Assembly: GCF_000150275.1 (NCBI RefSeq) | Contig: NW_002060972.1 | Location: forward strand, 467,394 to 531,393 | Source of the DNA: Trichoplax adhaerens | Taxonomy: Eukaryota > Placozoa > Uniplacotomia > Trichoplacea > Trichoplacidae | Direction: 5' to 3' | DNA: 64,000 nucleotides | Shown here: piece by piece, positions 1-14,990 of the stretch | How positions within the stretch are numbered: the first letter of the stretch is position 1 | Layout of the letters: every line of letters begins with the position of its first letter | The notes under the pieces: model-generated | What the model was told of the DNA's origin: nothing | The model's input: the letters and a program-made list of their open reading frames with translations, nothing else | Databases searched by the model: none | Translations under genes and position numbers: made by a program

Positions 1-3000
1 TACTTTGAAAATAAAGTGTTGTTTCTATTATAAGACATGGTGAATGATTTAATATTGACGTAACGAAGGAGCTGCAATTTGAACGCATGATTAATGAAGC
101 ATTGAATCAAAACCTAATTCTTTGGTCATGGTTCTTGATCAGAATCGTACATCATTTCATTTCAAACAAAAAACTAAGTACTCTATGATCAAAAATCCCA
201 TCCAATATTTTCTTGGGGTACGCTTATATCGTAAAGTTAGTCGAGGTAGCAGAACAAAAATCAATTTCGTGGTCATTATGACTGGTATTCAAGCAAAGAT
301 TAACTGAATATAAATGTTTTTGCTAAATTTTTACATAAAAAACAAAGGGATGTGACGGACGTAAATCCTTGAAAGTGATTTGCGTCTAAAATATTGATAT
401 CTTGTCTCCAATTGTAGTTCTCGTGCTAGAGAAATATGTTTGAGGAAGATAAATTATAAAATTTGGATTACAGATGTCATTAGTCTTTATGGAGTTGGGT
501 AAATAATAATCATTCTTATCTATGAAAGCGTAAATTGTATAAAAGTCGCTATTTACGGAATTAATTAAAGTTGATGTACGATCTACATGGCCTAATAAAA
601 ATACGCAACGATGTCAAACGATCCATCAATCAATCTATCGATCAATCAATCAACCTATAGTAAGGATTATTTGATTTAAAGTAAATTATAAATGGCATTG
701 GTCTCAAATCAACGTTTTAAAGTATTAATAATGATGTTATTGATAAGATTAATGACATCTTCCAATAAATTTTGTGTTTGATTGTATTTTTCTTCAATTT
801 CATGCACGAGATAAAGTGTCCTTCCACATGATTGAAACTGTCAGTCAATTTAGATGGTTATTTGCAAATAGCAATAACAGAAATAGCAAGATAAAGTGAT
901 TTTTTCAGTGACTGTGCAAATTGAATAAACAAATTAATTTGTTAGCAATTCTAAAGTTAACATTAATAATAACTGCCAGGCCCGGTTGTCTCTTGATATC
1001 GGCTAAGTTTACGGCTATTCTTTATTAATAACTACTATCATGACAAGTATGCTACTCATTCTACTAGGAGGACGTGACTGTTAACCTACAATCCAAGTCA
1101 TTTTCATTGAATAGTGAAGATATAGTTATTATCGCTGGAAACTATGAACTTGCTAACTAAATTAGTACGATACAGCTATCGTTATGAAGTAACTTTTATG
1201 TCTTACATTTTCTATGATATTGTCACATAATGTATTAATTGGATTGAATAAATAGCGGAAAAATATTATTAATATTATACTTACAAAATACGTTCAGATC
1301 AACAACCATTGTCCTTTCTTAGCGTTAACAGCTTAAATTGAGAAATTGATTTTTAAGAAATTAAACACTACAATATCTTTATCTATTAATGATTGTTTAG
1401 GAAATTGAAAACTTAAATGAATAGTTGATTAAATAATCTGGGATACAACGATGAGAGAATTAAAGAGTAGGTTAGTAATGCTATTGTTAATGACGAATTT
1501 AGTTTACGGTGCCTTTTATGCTATTTCCACTGGATACCATTTTATAAGGAATATTCTTCCTACCAAAGGTTATTACTGCAAGCTGTCAATGAAAAGTTTA
1601 TGGCAATGATTTCTACTTGCTATTTAGTTAAAGAGTTGCTTAAGGCTTTTTGCATCGCAATACATTGATTTATCTTTAAAAACTCGAAAACAAAGCTTAA
1701 AATCCGCTTTTTTACCTTCTGATCTACTTAAAGTAAAGTAATGCAGCTTCTATATTCAGTTATGGTCTATTTCACAATGTTTTTCATTCAAAATTCACTT
1801 AAAATTTCCATTATTTCTTATTTAATTAAAGACCAGGGCGCGAATTGTTTAATCATGAATATATTACATCGCAGATCGTCAATCAAAATTATAATTACAA
1901 TAAGGCTCGAGAAATTAATAATTTGCATCAAGTTTGGCAGTATTTTTTATTTAAGGTATCAATAATCTGTTCATAAACAATGCTTAAATGGTTTCTTTTT
2001 TCATCAGTTTATACATTGAAACTGTAGAATGTTGCAGCCATTCACTTTCACTTCATTTCCTTCTCTATCAACAATCAATTGAAATACTAAATACTGCTTT
2101 TGATGCCAAAGGTATTAAGCGATCCATGAGCTTGAATGACTTAATTGCATGAATCCAACACTGTATTTTAAAAAACTGAGTTATAGTAACCACAAAAAAG
2201 GAATTGGCGGTCAAGAAGGCCTCAAATAGTGATTATGAATTTCGTACCCAATGAAAGCAGTGAATTAAAATGTCAATATTCAATTTTCCTATACAATCTA
2301 AGTGGTTGGTTTCATTATGAACACTTAAAGCATTCATGAATGAATTGTCTTACTGTAATTGAATTTTATTTGTCTATTCATCGTGCCTTAGTATCTTTGA
2401 AAAGTTATTAGCCAATATGTAGTCACTACATAATGAATGGTCTTGATCACAATTGTTAATTAAGTGATGATAAATTATTATAGATGTCAATAAAATGTGA
2501 TAATAGTCTTAGATTGATTAAACATACGATTGTGATGGATCATTGGTTTACATTGATGTGTCGAAAATTACTCATTCCCACAATTTTCATGCAATTTGTA
2601 CACTTTTTGCTGTATTATCAATTCTAATCCACATGACCATTAAAGAGTGACTAGCTATAGGCAAGCTAATCTATTTAATTTCAGACATAATAAATTTCCT
2701 TCGTACCGAATATTCGGCCCGAATCTGCCGAAACTATTTGAAATGCCTTATTAAATAGATTGTTTTCCTAATTGTAAAATATACTTGCTGGACAAACAGT
2801 GAAAAAGATTTTAATAATTTATTAATGTAATTTTTTGCTATGCAATTTTTAAAACTTTGGCAAAAGTAATACTATCTAGTAAATTGCAAGCTGCACTTGG
2901 TAATGCCAAGTTGATGTTTATTTCCTTAGATTAATAATAGCTATTTTAATAATGTCAGATCGCTCAGTTTATTCATCCTTCTTATCTTTTACTCTTATCA

Positions 3001-6000
3001 AAGTTTAGCAGGTGTTTTCTTTATAACATTAGATTGCTTAGTCTGAATTTAATGAACTAATTACTGATTAATAAAGAGTTAACGGTTGTTCAAGTAGTTA
3101 CTTGCAAGTAATCAATTCGTAACTCAGCATATTGTATCCTTAGAAGCATAAATTATGTTTATGAAGTATTTTCTACTGTCGTATAGCTTAGTCTTTAGAA
3201 TCTTTTTCATGAAAATAAAATTATGAATTATTTCTATAAAAATATTGCTTAGTAATTTTACCAATTAATTACGGATATTTACGATACCAGGAGTAAAATC
3301 ATTAAAATTGTTTAGAATGATTGATTAGCAAATTGTATTTGATACCTGACTATTCTAGGATTACGCAGCAACATCAGTTAGAGATTAAAATGCATGACAA
3401 TATTGTTTAGAAAAAATTTTCACATTGCAGGAATGATTTAATATGGAAAGGTAAGAATAGGCTACTAACACAATAGAATAAGCGGAACAGTATAATATTG
3501 GTACTTACGTAAACGTTACTACTGTCTTACAAATTCTCCTTGTTCTATTCCGATTGCGTGATATCTACCTTAGAATAAAATTACTGTCTACGCTGATATG
3601 CAATCATCGTGAATTGTTATCCAATTACTTCCTTTAATATAGACGTCATCAAGTTATTTAATGGTTAACAGTCATAGGTAAGTTTTATGTTCTGCGATTA
3701 TGAATATGATTTCCAGCGGATATAATTATCGCATACATTATAGATAATATTGACAATAATGTATTGCCCAGTTTTAGCATGGCTGATTCATTAATACTTC
3801 AACGTTTGGAAAAGGCATTTTTATTTAAACCATATTAAGTGAGCAGTATTGAATAATCTTTTCTACGTTTTCTGAATGACATAGAATGAGAGCGCTATAA
3901 TAAAAGTTTGCTTCGAATAAGATTAAATGACTTCGAACTGATTAATTCAAAAATAATTTGATATACTTAATTAAATAAGGAGAGCAAGGGATTCAAGCCT
4001 CACATAACTATTTTTAAAAGTAAGGCACTAAATGCATAAGATTAGAATTAAAATTTGCACTTTCTATAAGGTATATGAGATCTTTCAAGCTCCGCATGTT
4101 TCTTGGTGGTACGCATTCAATCTATATTAAATTATGGTTATTCGCTTCTTAACATTGCAAACACCATAAAAATTTATGTATTCTTATAGTTAATATAATA
4201 TTTAATGGTTTCTCTTCCATAGAATATGAGATGTAGCGAGAAGTATAATTTCTTGTTAGCATAGGATGATTTAAAGGCTAGAAAGTAGTTCAAAAATTAC
4301 TATATTAGGCTGTTTTTTTTTAATTCTGTCTACTCTATTAGTTCACTAAATAATAACCATTTCCATTAAACTACGCCAACTTCGCTATCAGTTATCAGTT
4401 TACTTGTATAAACTTTTCATAATAGTTCCTAATGTAAGCCTATTCATGGCTGGCTAGCAAACAGCTTTAATAATTTTACATAAGCTTAAAAATGTGCCTA
4501 AAGCAATGATTTTGGTAACACGGAAACTCTTTCTTTACAGGTCTAAATACCAAATGGAGTATGAATTTACTTGGGAGATGAAATTGCTTAGTATTGATGT
4601 TGCATATGGAATAATTATAATTCTGCATGCCATCATAGTATAATGTTCCACTTATCATTGATTGAATGCGCTACTTCTACTAGATTGCTAATGAAATATC
4701 AGCAAGTAAGCAGCAAAAAACTTTTATGGCTCAAAATACGCCGCCAAAGTTTCTTTCAAACATCTTCTCGTTATATTTTCTAATAAAGTTTCATCAAATA
4801 TCGATCAAACCTGATGTTATAAATATTCCTTATTGAATACGGCACACCAACGATTATTACACAATAATACTTCATGGGAATGTTTCTGTACTTTTTATTT
4901 AATTCATACTGCTATAAAATTTTAGTTCTTTCTGTCACTCATGTTTTTGAATCGTGAAATTACAGCATCTTGTACACAATGTTACTATTCCGAAATATAG
5001 ATACTAAATTGCTAAAGATGCTTGTTATGCGCTAATATCTGCAAATTATTAATATGCTCGATTACTTGTCACATAATTTTCAAGTCTGACATTTAAAGGC
5101 AGCAGTAATAGTATACTATTACTGCTTTAAATTGTTAGCCTGATTACTACTTTCTAATTTATAGCATGTCGTAACTTATTAAGTATCTTTCAAAAGCTGT
5201 CTACATCACAATTAGAATGATGCTGGGCAATTAAGTATCATAAAAATTACTTACACCACATTGGTAGAGCTTAGCATATCTTAAGGTAATAAGTAGAGTT
5301 TACTATTTCTACTCTTGTTTAAAGCAGCGTTTTCAGTTGTCTTCTAGAATTCAAAGATCACGTAACGTTAGAATATCAGCTATACAAGATTGCTGAATAC
5401 AAGAAGATTTCGAGTTCAATAAGATGTATGCAATTAGATTTTAAAGTTCATAGAATACATTAACCTTATTTTTTTACATGAGAGTGAGTTAATGATTCGG
5501 TTAAAATAAAATTTGATACCAAAATAATTTACTCTTGCAAGACATTCAATTTATTTTTCCGTGGACTATGATCTTATCAGTTTTTGTACAAAATCGACAA
5601 AAATGAAGATCTGGGAAAGTCGTATAATGAATAATTTTATTTTATTGTTATTTTCAAAAGTAAAGCTAGTGGCTTAGCATTTATTTGCTTGCAGCCAAGT
5701 GCCGACGTCAGAATAGATTTTACATTTTACCCTAGAAAATCATAATAAAGACTTTACTAGAATCTGTAGCTATATTACATAAAAGACATAAGCTTTTAAA
5801 AAGCAAATATGATGGATAAAAGCAAAGATCCAAAAAAAGGCGAATGAAAAATTTTTTAAATAATGAGAACTTGTTTATCCCTTGTTTAACCTACGCAAAA
5901 ATTTTTAGACATAAATCAAGAATAACAATAGAACATAGAAATATTTTTCATAATTGTTTAAAGAATGAAATGTTTTCTTAATGACCCACTGCTAATCTAA

Positions 6001-9000
6001 ATGTATCTCATTCTTAAAAATAATCGTCATGTAAAATTTGTATCAATTCGTAAGTAACTTTTATTCGTCACAGAAAGCGAGAATTTTCAGTTTACTGAAA
6101 GCATTTAAGCCTGAAGCACATTCAGAAATGTAGAATTCTTAACAAGTAGCAATCTCTCGGTTGGATACTTCTACACAAGGCAGAGGCTATTCCTAAAGGA
6201 ATAATAGTATATATGCTTTTGGAATAATAGGCCAACTGCCGAAAGTAGAATTAATAAGCAAACATAATTAGGCGAGGTGTGTCATGGGTTTAAATACAGA
6301 CATGAGTCCCTGGGGTGCTAGTGCTAACAGAATAATCCCAAATTATTTGGCTAGGATGAGAAACGATACGTATACAAGGTTACTAATCTTGCACCTAAGG
6401 ATGCCCAAACAGTTTCTAGTAAGAGAAAAAATATGTCGTGTAGCTGCTTATATTTTCGACTGGAGAAAGGATTGTTTTGTTGATACAATATTTTCAATAA
6501 ACATATCTACCACCTATACAATCATATCTGTATTAAATGTTCCTCATTTATCTACTAAAATCGTGCAGATCTATAATATTAAAATTAGCTGTTATTCAGA
6601 TTGAGAAATTTAAATATTTTCACCATATGATAGACTGTCTACCACTATGCATGCATTCTTATTCTCTAAAGAAATATGGTCTTAGATGATTGTGCTCGCT
6701 GCAAGTACTAATGCTTAACTTTAAATACGTCATGTCTTACAGAAGCTTATTCGTAACATATTTTAACTTTTGCTTAAGATTTTATCCTTTCACTCGATAC
6801 GGAGACTTGCCGTAGTTCATGCTTGTAGTAATCAAATCGTGCATTTTATGGTGTGATTGAAAATCATGTCATCTGATAATGCCAGGTCAGTAGTCAAATT
6901 TAAATGTTATTTACTCAATCCAATCTGCCTTCGCGATTATTATAAGTACATGTGCATTAGCTTTTATTTTATTTTAAAAGACTGCAAGGTAGCTGCTACG
7001 CATATAGGTGGAGCTAAGCAAGCAATTCTTACAGTCTTCTTTATGACAGTCTATCGATGTTCAAACCTTTCACCATATGTTGTAGGTTAGGTATAATTTG
7101 AAGAGGGTGTTGGAGATGACAGCAATATGATTGCTTAAAAATAACTCAGTATGGGGTAACTATCACTTGAAAGAGTGGCATTGGACAAACTAAAACCAGC
7201 ATAGAAACAGACGACAGGGTTGATCTGCAATTAAAACTTCATGACTTTTAACTATTTTATTATACTAGCCTGATCTTGCCAAACAACGCTATTGGAATGT
7301 CAAGGTCAATATAATTGCTATAGTCTGACATTAATAAATTATAATGACTCTACCAGAAAGTTCCTATTATTTTAAGTTACCAACGAGTAGTCTAGCCCTA
7401 ATTTATAAGAACTCCGAGTCTCTATTCTAGTTTTTGTCTCCTTTACATTCTGGTCAACTGTTACTAAAAACAAAAAATATGTTTCTGTTAGTCAGTAACG
7501 TCACGCTAGTAATTAATAAACTTATAGTGGTAGTCATAAAGTTGCATCGACAATAATACATATTAACATATCAAATGATTGAATATAACATCGATCAACA
7601 GCAAGCTAGGAATAAATGTGATTATAATCGCAATCTAAGACTAACGTCAATATAACGTATAATAAAATCAAGAGCATGAACATAATATGCACGCCAACGT
7701 GCTGTAAGACTTAAAAAAAATCAGACTATATCGTAATCTTTCGAAGCACCAATATCGCATTAAATTGTATTATATTTTAGACATAATGAGGATCCATTTA
7801 GAATATATTATTAAATCAGTATCTCAATGTCAATTTTACTAGTAATAAATGATGCGATCGTTAGCATTCTCGTTAATGCTCAATAAATAAACGCTACTTT
7901 CGTAAACCGTCAGTTGTAATATCTCATGGAAGGTAGCAAGGTAGCTTTAACAGAACTAGAGTAAATTCGGCTACTTTAATCTATCTGCATTCTTTTAATT
8001 TACTTTATTCGCATTTTTTTTAAAGTAAAGCTACTATAATGAGCTTATGATACTGCAGATAATAGATGGCATTAGCGTCAGCTTAACTTGAAACCGAATG
8101 GGGTCTTTCCAGGAATAATTATCGTCCTTTTTGTCATCTCATGAAATCTTCACTTATAAAGCGAGTAATGGCTCATTTTTTATTTAATATCATATTCATA
8201 TTTTGCGACATTCATTATTAATTGGATAAGTATTTTACCAACCAGAACATCAGAGATGGATTGTTAATTATCATTTATTCATTCCGTAATTAGATTGAAA
8301 GTTTTAGGCGTGTCTTAAAGCATACCAGTTGGCTCGTCCGAAGAAAAAATTTCTATTCTTAATTATTATTTCGTCATAACTACTAGTAAAGACTTGATTT
8401 TAGCCCCATTATATCAGTAGCTATAATAAAATATTTTATTACTGATATCTATCAAAATCTTATATTTAGCGGTATAAAATCAATTCATTAGCTACAATTC
8501 ATTCGAATATAGCTGCGACGATGAACTAGAAAAGTGCATCTTTAATATTCTTATCAGTAGCGTTTTAAATTCTCTTCAGCATAGCTTAACTGTTTCTAAA
8601 TTCGTAACTTTCGCTTCATATCTAGACAAAATGTGTATTTAAGCGTAGCCTACCAATAATGTATCTGTTATATGTTGCTAATGTCTGTCTAGATTTAAGT
8701 TTTATTCCGTGATTTTGATTGATTGAATTAATTGCACCGTCTGTCACAGATGTATGCCGCTAATTCAAATAAACAGGTTTAGGCATTATTATCAAATCCC
8801 CATGTCTCCCAGGTATATCCTTGAATAATTATCTAAAGTACCACACCTCCTTATCGAGATTGTAGTAGTACTTGGAGGATTAATATTGCATATTTATAGT
8901 TTGCTTGTAGTACAACCACAGTCTTAAAATTTGTTGCTACGGAATAAAATCATCATTTAAGAAGACCTCTTGCTGGACATCAAGTTACGGTTAATAACCA

Positions 9001-9170
9001 TAATTGATTGGCTGTGGTTGAAATTGAGCATCTTATCAAAGTAGTCATTTGTGGATCTACTGATACATATTTTAAGTGATTAAGAACAGTAAAAGTCAGC
9101 AATTGACCGATAAAATATCAAATTTACTGGTGGATTTGAATATAATCGTTCCAAACTAAACCACTTCGCC
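1..9170. other. Long AT-rich stretch without a recognisable gene
   Basis: I see no exon with a recognisable protein family here on either strand. The longest open frames (106 codons at 6284-6604, 77 at 6857-7090) lack domain character and splice context and are probably chance. A short imperfect ATCA run lies at 621-656. The stretch could be intergenic DNA or include distal regulatory or 5' untranslated sequence of the Rh gene that starts at 9171. Confidence 0.5.
621..656. repeat. Imperfect (ATCA)n microsatellite
   Basis: About nine tetranucleotide units of ATCA/ATCT/ATCG in an otherwise non-repetitive AT-rich stretch. It has no coding context. Confidence 0.6.
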
Positions 9171-12100
9171 ATGGGGATATTAAGTCGTAAACTAGTCATA
9201 TTTATGACTTTATTTGAATTAGTTGCAATTATTCTGTTTGCTGTATTTGTGAGATTTGATAAGGTTGCTTTACCAGGATCGCTCGCAGTATCGATTCCTG
9301 GAGTCACTTATGCTAGTAAGTATCTTCTAATTTTTGCTTATATAAGACTAATGCAACAGGTATACAATTGAGGATAGTCATCACAAAAAGTTCATACTTA
9401 ATTAATAGTTCATATGGTAGCTGGAATGATGTAATCCAGCTAAATGATACTTTGTGTTGATTTTACCTAGCTGTAAAAATGACATGCTTTCTATTTTCTG
9501 TAGGATAGAATATACTAAGATAATTATTATACAATTTGTCATGACAATGTCAGGCTGTATTCAAATTTTTTGGTTAAATTATTACTTGATTTGCCTTAAA
9601 TCATGGTCTGACTTTAGCTATATCAATTTATAAACCAACTTAAGAACTTAATCAATTTTAGCTATAAGTCATCATATTTAATACTTGATTTGGATTGCAG
9701 TGTTTCAGGATATCCATGTTATGATCTTTATCGGTTTTGGCTTCTTGATGACCTTTTTGAAAAAGTATTCCTTCAGTAGTGTCGGATTCAATTTACTGCT
9801 CGCCTCTTTCGTAATCCAATGGTCGACTCTTATGTTGGGATTTTGTCATCATTGGTCTAATTTTAGTATCATTACCATCAAAACAGAGGAGTAAGTTTAT
9901 ACTTATTCGCATACTTTGGAAAAGTATAGTCATTTCTTATGTCTTAAATATGAAAAATGTCAATTTCTGTTACTAGTAAACTGCCTTCAAACCATTAGTA
10001 ACATGTCATAGCATAATAAATTAAAATGCATCCATCTACTAGACTAATGGTTCATTGCTACAGTATCTGATACTAAAATCTTTGCCTACGGTAGAATCAT
10101 CAAAGTCGTCCCAAACTGAAAAGTACATAATATGGTGTAAAGCAATTAACTGATACTAACAACCATTTAACAAGTGCTTTTATTTAATGCTTCTTGTCGG
10201 CTGAATCTTACAGTAGATAGTTTACTAGCGTCGTAATTATCGCGTTAATCACATATCCATGGGATATACTACCGTACTGAATATCAATGCTATACTAAGC
10301 TAAAAATACTATACATTTACTACATTGCACAATCATCTTATTATTTCGTAATGCAAGAATTTTTATACCCTAATCAAGGGCCCTTTTGTTTTCATGTCAA
10401 TATGCTGCTTGCTTAGCTGACCAATAGCTTGAATGTCTAGTAGTGGCCTGATTCCCTCCTTTAGCGATGTTCATTTGTTATCATAGTATGTGATCTTTTT
10501 CTAGGCTTACAGCTATAGCTTCATGCTGGTTAATACATTTTAAATATCTCCAAAACCCTATTATACTGTGCATCGGCTTACCTGACTTATTCTATTATAA
10601 TTATTAAACTTTAATGCGATTAATTTTCTCAGCTGGATCCCCACCAGCTCTGTCAGTGTCTTTCAAGTAGTCAAAGACGGACATTAATAGTGGATAATGG
10701 TAATTCAGTTGGCTTTGATCAGCTGGAAAATGAGACATTTTAAATGCTGCTGACTAGATAATATTGTACCAAAATCATAATCCCCTTACAAGTTTATTTT
10801 TATAAAATTTTTTATCACTATCAATATGCAACGGAATCTAAGCATAAATATGATCCAACTCAATTAGGCTTAGTTTGTAATTCTATTTGCCAAATATGAC
10901 GCAAGCATTTATTTATTGTAATAAAAGTGTCATAAAATGTTTGTCTTAGTATAGTAACTTCTATTATTAGATCGTCTATCGTTACTCTTAAAGCGGCTTC
11001 AATTAGTGGATTCGGGTAATAACCATGTTTATTACATTTATTAGAAGGATTACATGTAGATCTAATAGAAGCAGTAAAACTGGTGGCAAACTACTGCCTT
11101 AGGGTATCTCTAAACTAAATTTTAATCCCTCTCTGTCCATCTCTCTTTATCAAAGAATCTAATCTTGTTTAAATACCAACACGATTTACGTCAATTCCAA
11201 ATCAACATCTCCTGACACAGCAGGCATCTGTCATCATATTATTAGTACAAATTCGGCTTTCTTCTATTTCGCAATATAAATCATTGATTTGTCATGCTAA
11301 CTAATTTAACTCTAAAGTATAATTGTCATCGTAGTATTACTTCAATATGACGACCTTTCAACCAATCAAGTTAGTAATAATGCAAGTATTCAAGTAAATC
11401 CACCATTACTTCCTCGAAAATTCACATTCTCAAATAATTTCTATAACCACCTATCAGTAGAGATTCTCACATTTTGTCAACATATTTGTCAACATGTCTG
11501 ATTCTAATTAATTCGTCAACAGATTCATTGACCTCACCTTAGATGTGAAATGTCTACACCACACTTTGTCGATATAAAATTAAAAAAGTGATAATTAATT
11601 AGAATAGGAATTGATCTAAAGCATCCTAAGCTCGAAAGAACTAAAGTCTAGTCTACAGTATGCTCATCTTACGGTTCTTAAAAAATTTCTTCTGATCTGT
11701 TTAAGGCAATAAAGTTGCCTACTATCAGACTGGAGTCATCAATTAATCCAATACAAATATTCTACGCCTCAAGGTGTTGTGCACTTTCATAGTTAAAGTA
11801 CATAAAGTCACATAGATCTATTTCCCATACTGTACTTAAGTAAATTGCCTATATTATTAATCAATAATTTCTAATATAGTAATTAACAATCATCTAATTG
11901 TTTATCACCGCGACCATATCTACTATTAGAAACCATTCTATATCAAATGTAGCTATCAAATATAACAAAATATAGGATGCATCACTTCATTACATTAAAA
12001 AGTACGCTCGAATAAAGAACGTAATTGAGTTTTAAAAATTTTCGGAAATAAATTGGGTAATTCCTTTAGCAAGAGACAATTCCAATGATTTTGTTCAGCT

Positions 12101-14990
12101 AAAGTAAATTATTAAGGGATTATGTTAGGCTTAATTCGGTATCGATTCACTTTCAACATAATTGAAAAATTATAAAACTAATTCAACATTAGTGGTACGA
12201 GCTAATTCATCCATTATTTACCTGTTATGATCATCATAAATCTATGGCATACACACTTAATTATGAAGAAGATTAGTTCCACCAGTACATTTAATGCAAG
12301 AAACTAACCAGACTATCTAATTATAATTGATTGATGAATGGATAATTATTCACCATGATATAGATTGAATAGTTACGGTCTACAATATATTGTTATTAAT
12401 TTCAAAGTTGTATTTTGATTACCGTCGATTGTTCACCTTATAAAATCTAGAATTTCAAACAGACTAGATGATTAATGAAGTTTTGTACTTGGCTAATTTA
12501 TTTAATTTGGACTGTAGATAATTTGCTCTAATTTCATTTTCAGTTTAATCGGCTCTGATATCTGTGCCGCTGCAGTCCTGATCTCTTTTGGAGCTGTGCT
12601 CGGCAAGACATCACCATTGCAATTAATGGTCATGGCACTCCTTGAAGTTATATTTTATGCTGTCAACGAAACTATATGCTTTCAGTATCTAAAAATTAGT
12701 GATATGGGTGGATCTATCGTTATTCATGCTTTTGGAGCTTACTTTGGTCTGGCAGTCGCGCTAGTAATGAACAAAAAAGAGGCAGTTGATAATCCAAACG
12801 AAGGATCTTCTTATCAATCGGATTTATCAGCAATGATCGGTTAGAGATGATTTAGAGTGTACATTCTATAACATTTATCGCGTAGTCACGAAATTTCAAA
12901 TTTTATTCAAGGTATACGTCTAGAATTTAGCAACATCAATCTTTAAATTTTATTTTATCAGTAACACTGGAATTTATAGATGTACTGTATTCATTCCAAA
13001 AACTTAGATAATTGATTTCAGTAAATTTTGCTAATATTGAGCAATGACTTTTAGCTAAACTATTTAGCGCTTAATGATTATGTAATACATTATGTCAACT
13101 ACTATACAAATATCGGCGAGTTTGCTAATACTTTTACAAAAATTGTTGTAAATGGTCTATCATATTGTCGATTATTTAGCATGAACAGCAAATAATACTT
13201 TTCTCGCTGGCAATAGGTACTGTCTTTCTTTGGATATTTTGGCCTGGCTTTAATGCAGGCTTAGCATCAGGAGATCAGCAACAGCGAGCTGTCTTTAATA
13301 CTTACTTTGCATTAGCAGCTTGCACATGCACTAGCTTTGTTATAAGCTCGCTTATTGATCGTGAAGGAAGATATCGAATGGTAAGTGAACGCTATTAATT
13401 TACAGTATAATCGCTTCAAAATTTGCTTGCAAGATGACTTTGAGCTTTCTTTAAATTTATTATAGACTTATTGCTTTGCATTTTGACTTAGGTACACGTA
13501 CAAAATTCCACTTTAGCTGGAGGTGTTGCCGTTGGTGCTTCTGCAAATATGCTTTTGCCTATTTGGCTAAGCATGCTAACGGGTATCATTGCCGGTATCA
13601 TCAGCGTCATTGGATACGACTATATTACGGTAAGCTATTAATAGTAATATTCAGTAGCTGCTAACATCTTACCTACAGCTACTTTGTAGAGTCTAAGTTA
13701 AAATTAAACGTGTCATTTCATTTTCTTTAGCAGAAATGAGTACTTTTATGTCGTGAAAATGATATTTTCATTTATTGCGTAGCAGAAAGAGAGAAATTTT
13801 ATTATATTAGCGCAATCACTCAGTTTGCTCAATGTTAAGCTTCAATCAAAGGGTACTCTTACTCCTTATTTTCGATTTAGTTTCGCTGCATCCTAAGACA
13901 ATTGAATGTTTGATTTCGATTATTAATTATAATTGAAATATCATTACCTGCATCAATCGTCTATTAATTCATGAGTAATAAATTTGCTAGCATATGTTTA
14001 GCTAATACAAAGATCTAGCCGTTTCATTATTTAGATACAGAATAGATGGCATAGATAATTAAGGAAATTAGTTTATTTTCATTGTCACTTTTCTCTGATT
14101 TGGATCAATACAGCCTTTTTTGGCTAAGAAACGAATTCATGACACATGTGGTGTGAATAATTTGCATGGTATGCCAGCCTTGATTGCCGCAATACTTAGC
14201 ATCATTATGGCATCATTGGCCCATTTTAATCAATACGAACAAAGGCAAGTTCGTCGGGATTATAATTTTAACAATTCAATTTCTGATAGCTATATAGTGA
14301 CGAAATTTGGCTGATTTAAACCCATTAATTGATAGGACTAACTATTGATCTATTTTAATATGATATGCCTAACAGCTTATACAGTATATTCCCTGCTCGA
14401 ACTCCATCAAATCTGAACATGACTTTACCAGCTGGTGCTATAGATATTCCTGGTGAACCTGTAACTGCAGCAGGGCAAGCTGGCTTGCAAGCCGCTGGAA
14501 TTGGAGTAACACTAGCTATCTCCATCGCATCTGGATTAATTACAGGTAGCTCTGCTTCTCTATGTTTGCATATTTATATGCATCTGCGAAAAGTCATGTG
14601 TACTTATTGATGCTATTGCATCTTCAGTGAATACAACTGTATCTTAGTATTTACCTATATACCTCCTCCATTTTCGTTAGGTTGTATCATCAGACTGTCA
14701 ATATTTGATGAAGTCCGTACCGAAGATTACTATCTAGATTCTCCACATTGGGAGGTAATATGCTGAATGGTTACGGTAGTTTTCCTACATTTCTAGGGCC
14801 AATTTGGAAATACTAGTCATTATGAAAGTAGAATTCGCGTTTTTCATTCATTTACTGATCAAATAATATTTAAATAATACTAGTCTGATAACATAATGTG
14901 AAACTAATATAGATTCCTGATGAGGACGATAACATTACGGTGACCCAGGATGACCGAGGAAGCAAAACCAAAACTTCGGAAGTGGTATAA
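9171..14990 (+). CDS. Rh-type ammonium transporter, copy 1 (nine exons)
   Basis: Rh glycoproteins (SLC42) are trimeric plasma-membrane channels for NH3/NH4+. Exons: 9171-9315, 9701-9890, 12544-12839, 13217-13380, 13492-13629, 14114-14244, 14376-14545, 14681-14754, 14913-14990. They join in frame to 461 residues, close to vertebrate RhCG. Pore residues expected in the family are present: gate Phe85 and Phe222, Asp165 before the GGS turn, and the twin histidines His173 ([10 protein letters not shown]) and His329 (CGVNNLHG). The end DSPHWE matches the usual cytoplasmic YWE-type motif. The ATG is chosen because MGILSRK opens directly into helix 1. Introns run 111-2653 bases and begin GT, except intron 6, which begins GC (AAAG|GCAAGT). 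The neighbouring copy 2 has the same exon structure. The family call is very secure; exon edges were set by eye. Confidence 0.93.

Noticed and set aside
6284-6604. 106-codon open frame upstream of the Rh genes
   Set aside because: No domain, no membrane or signal pattern, no splice context; length is within chance expectation for this amount of sequence.
9080-9307. Minus-strand frame overlapping Rh exon 1
   Set aside because: Shadow of the + strand exon, which has clear family identity and splice sites.
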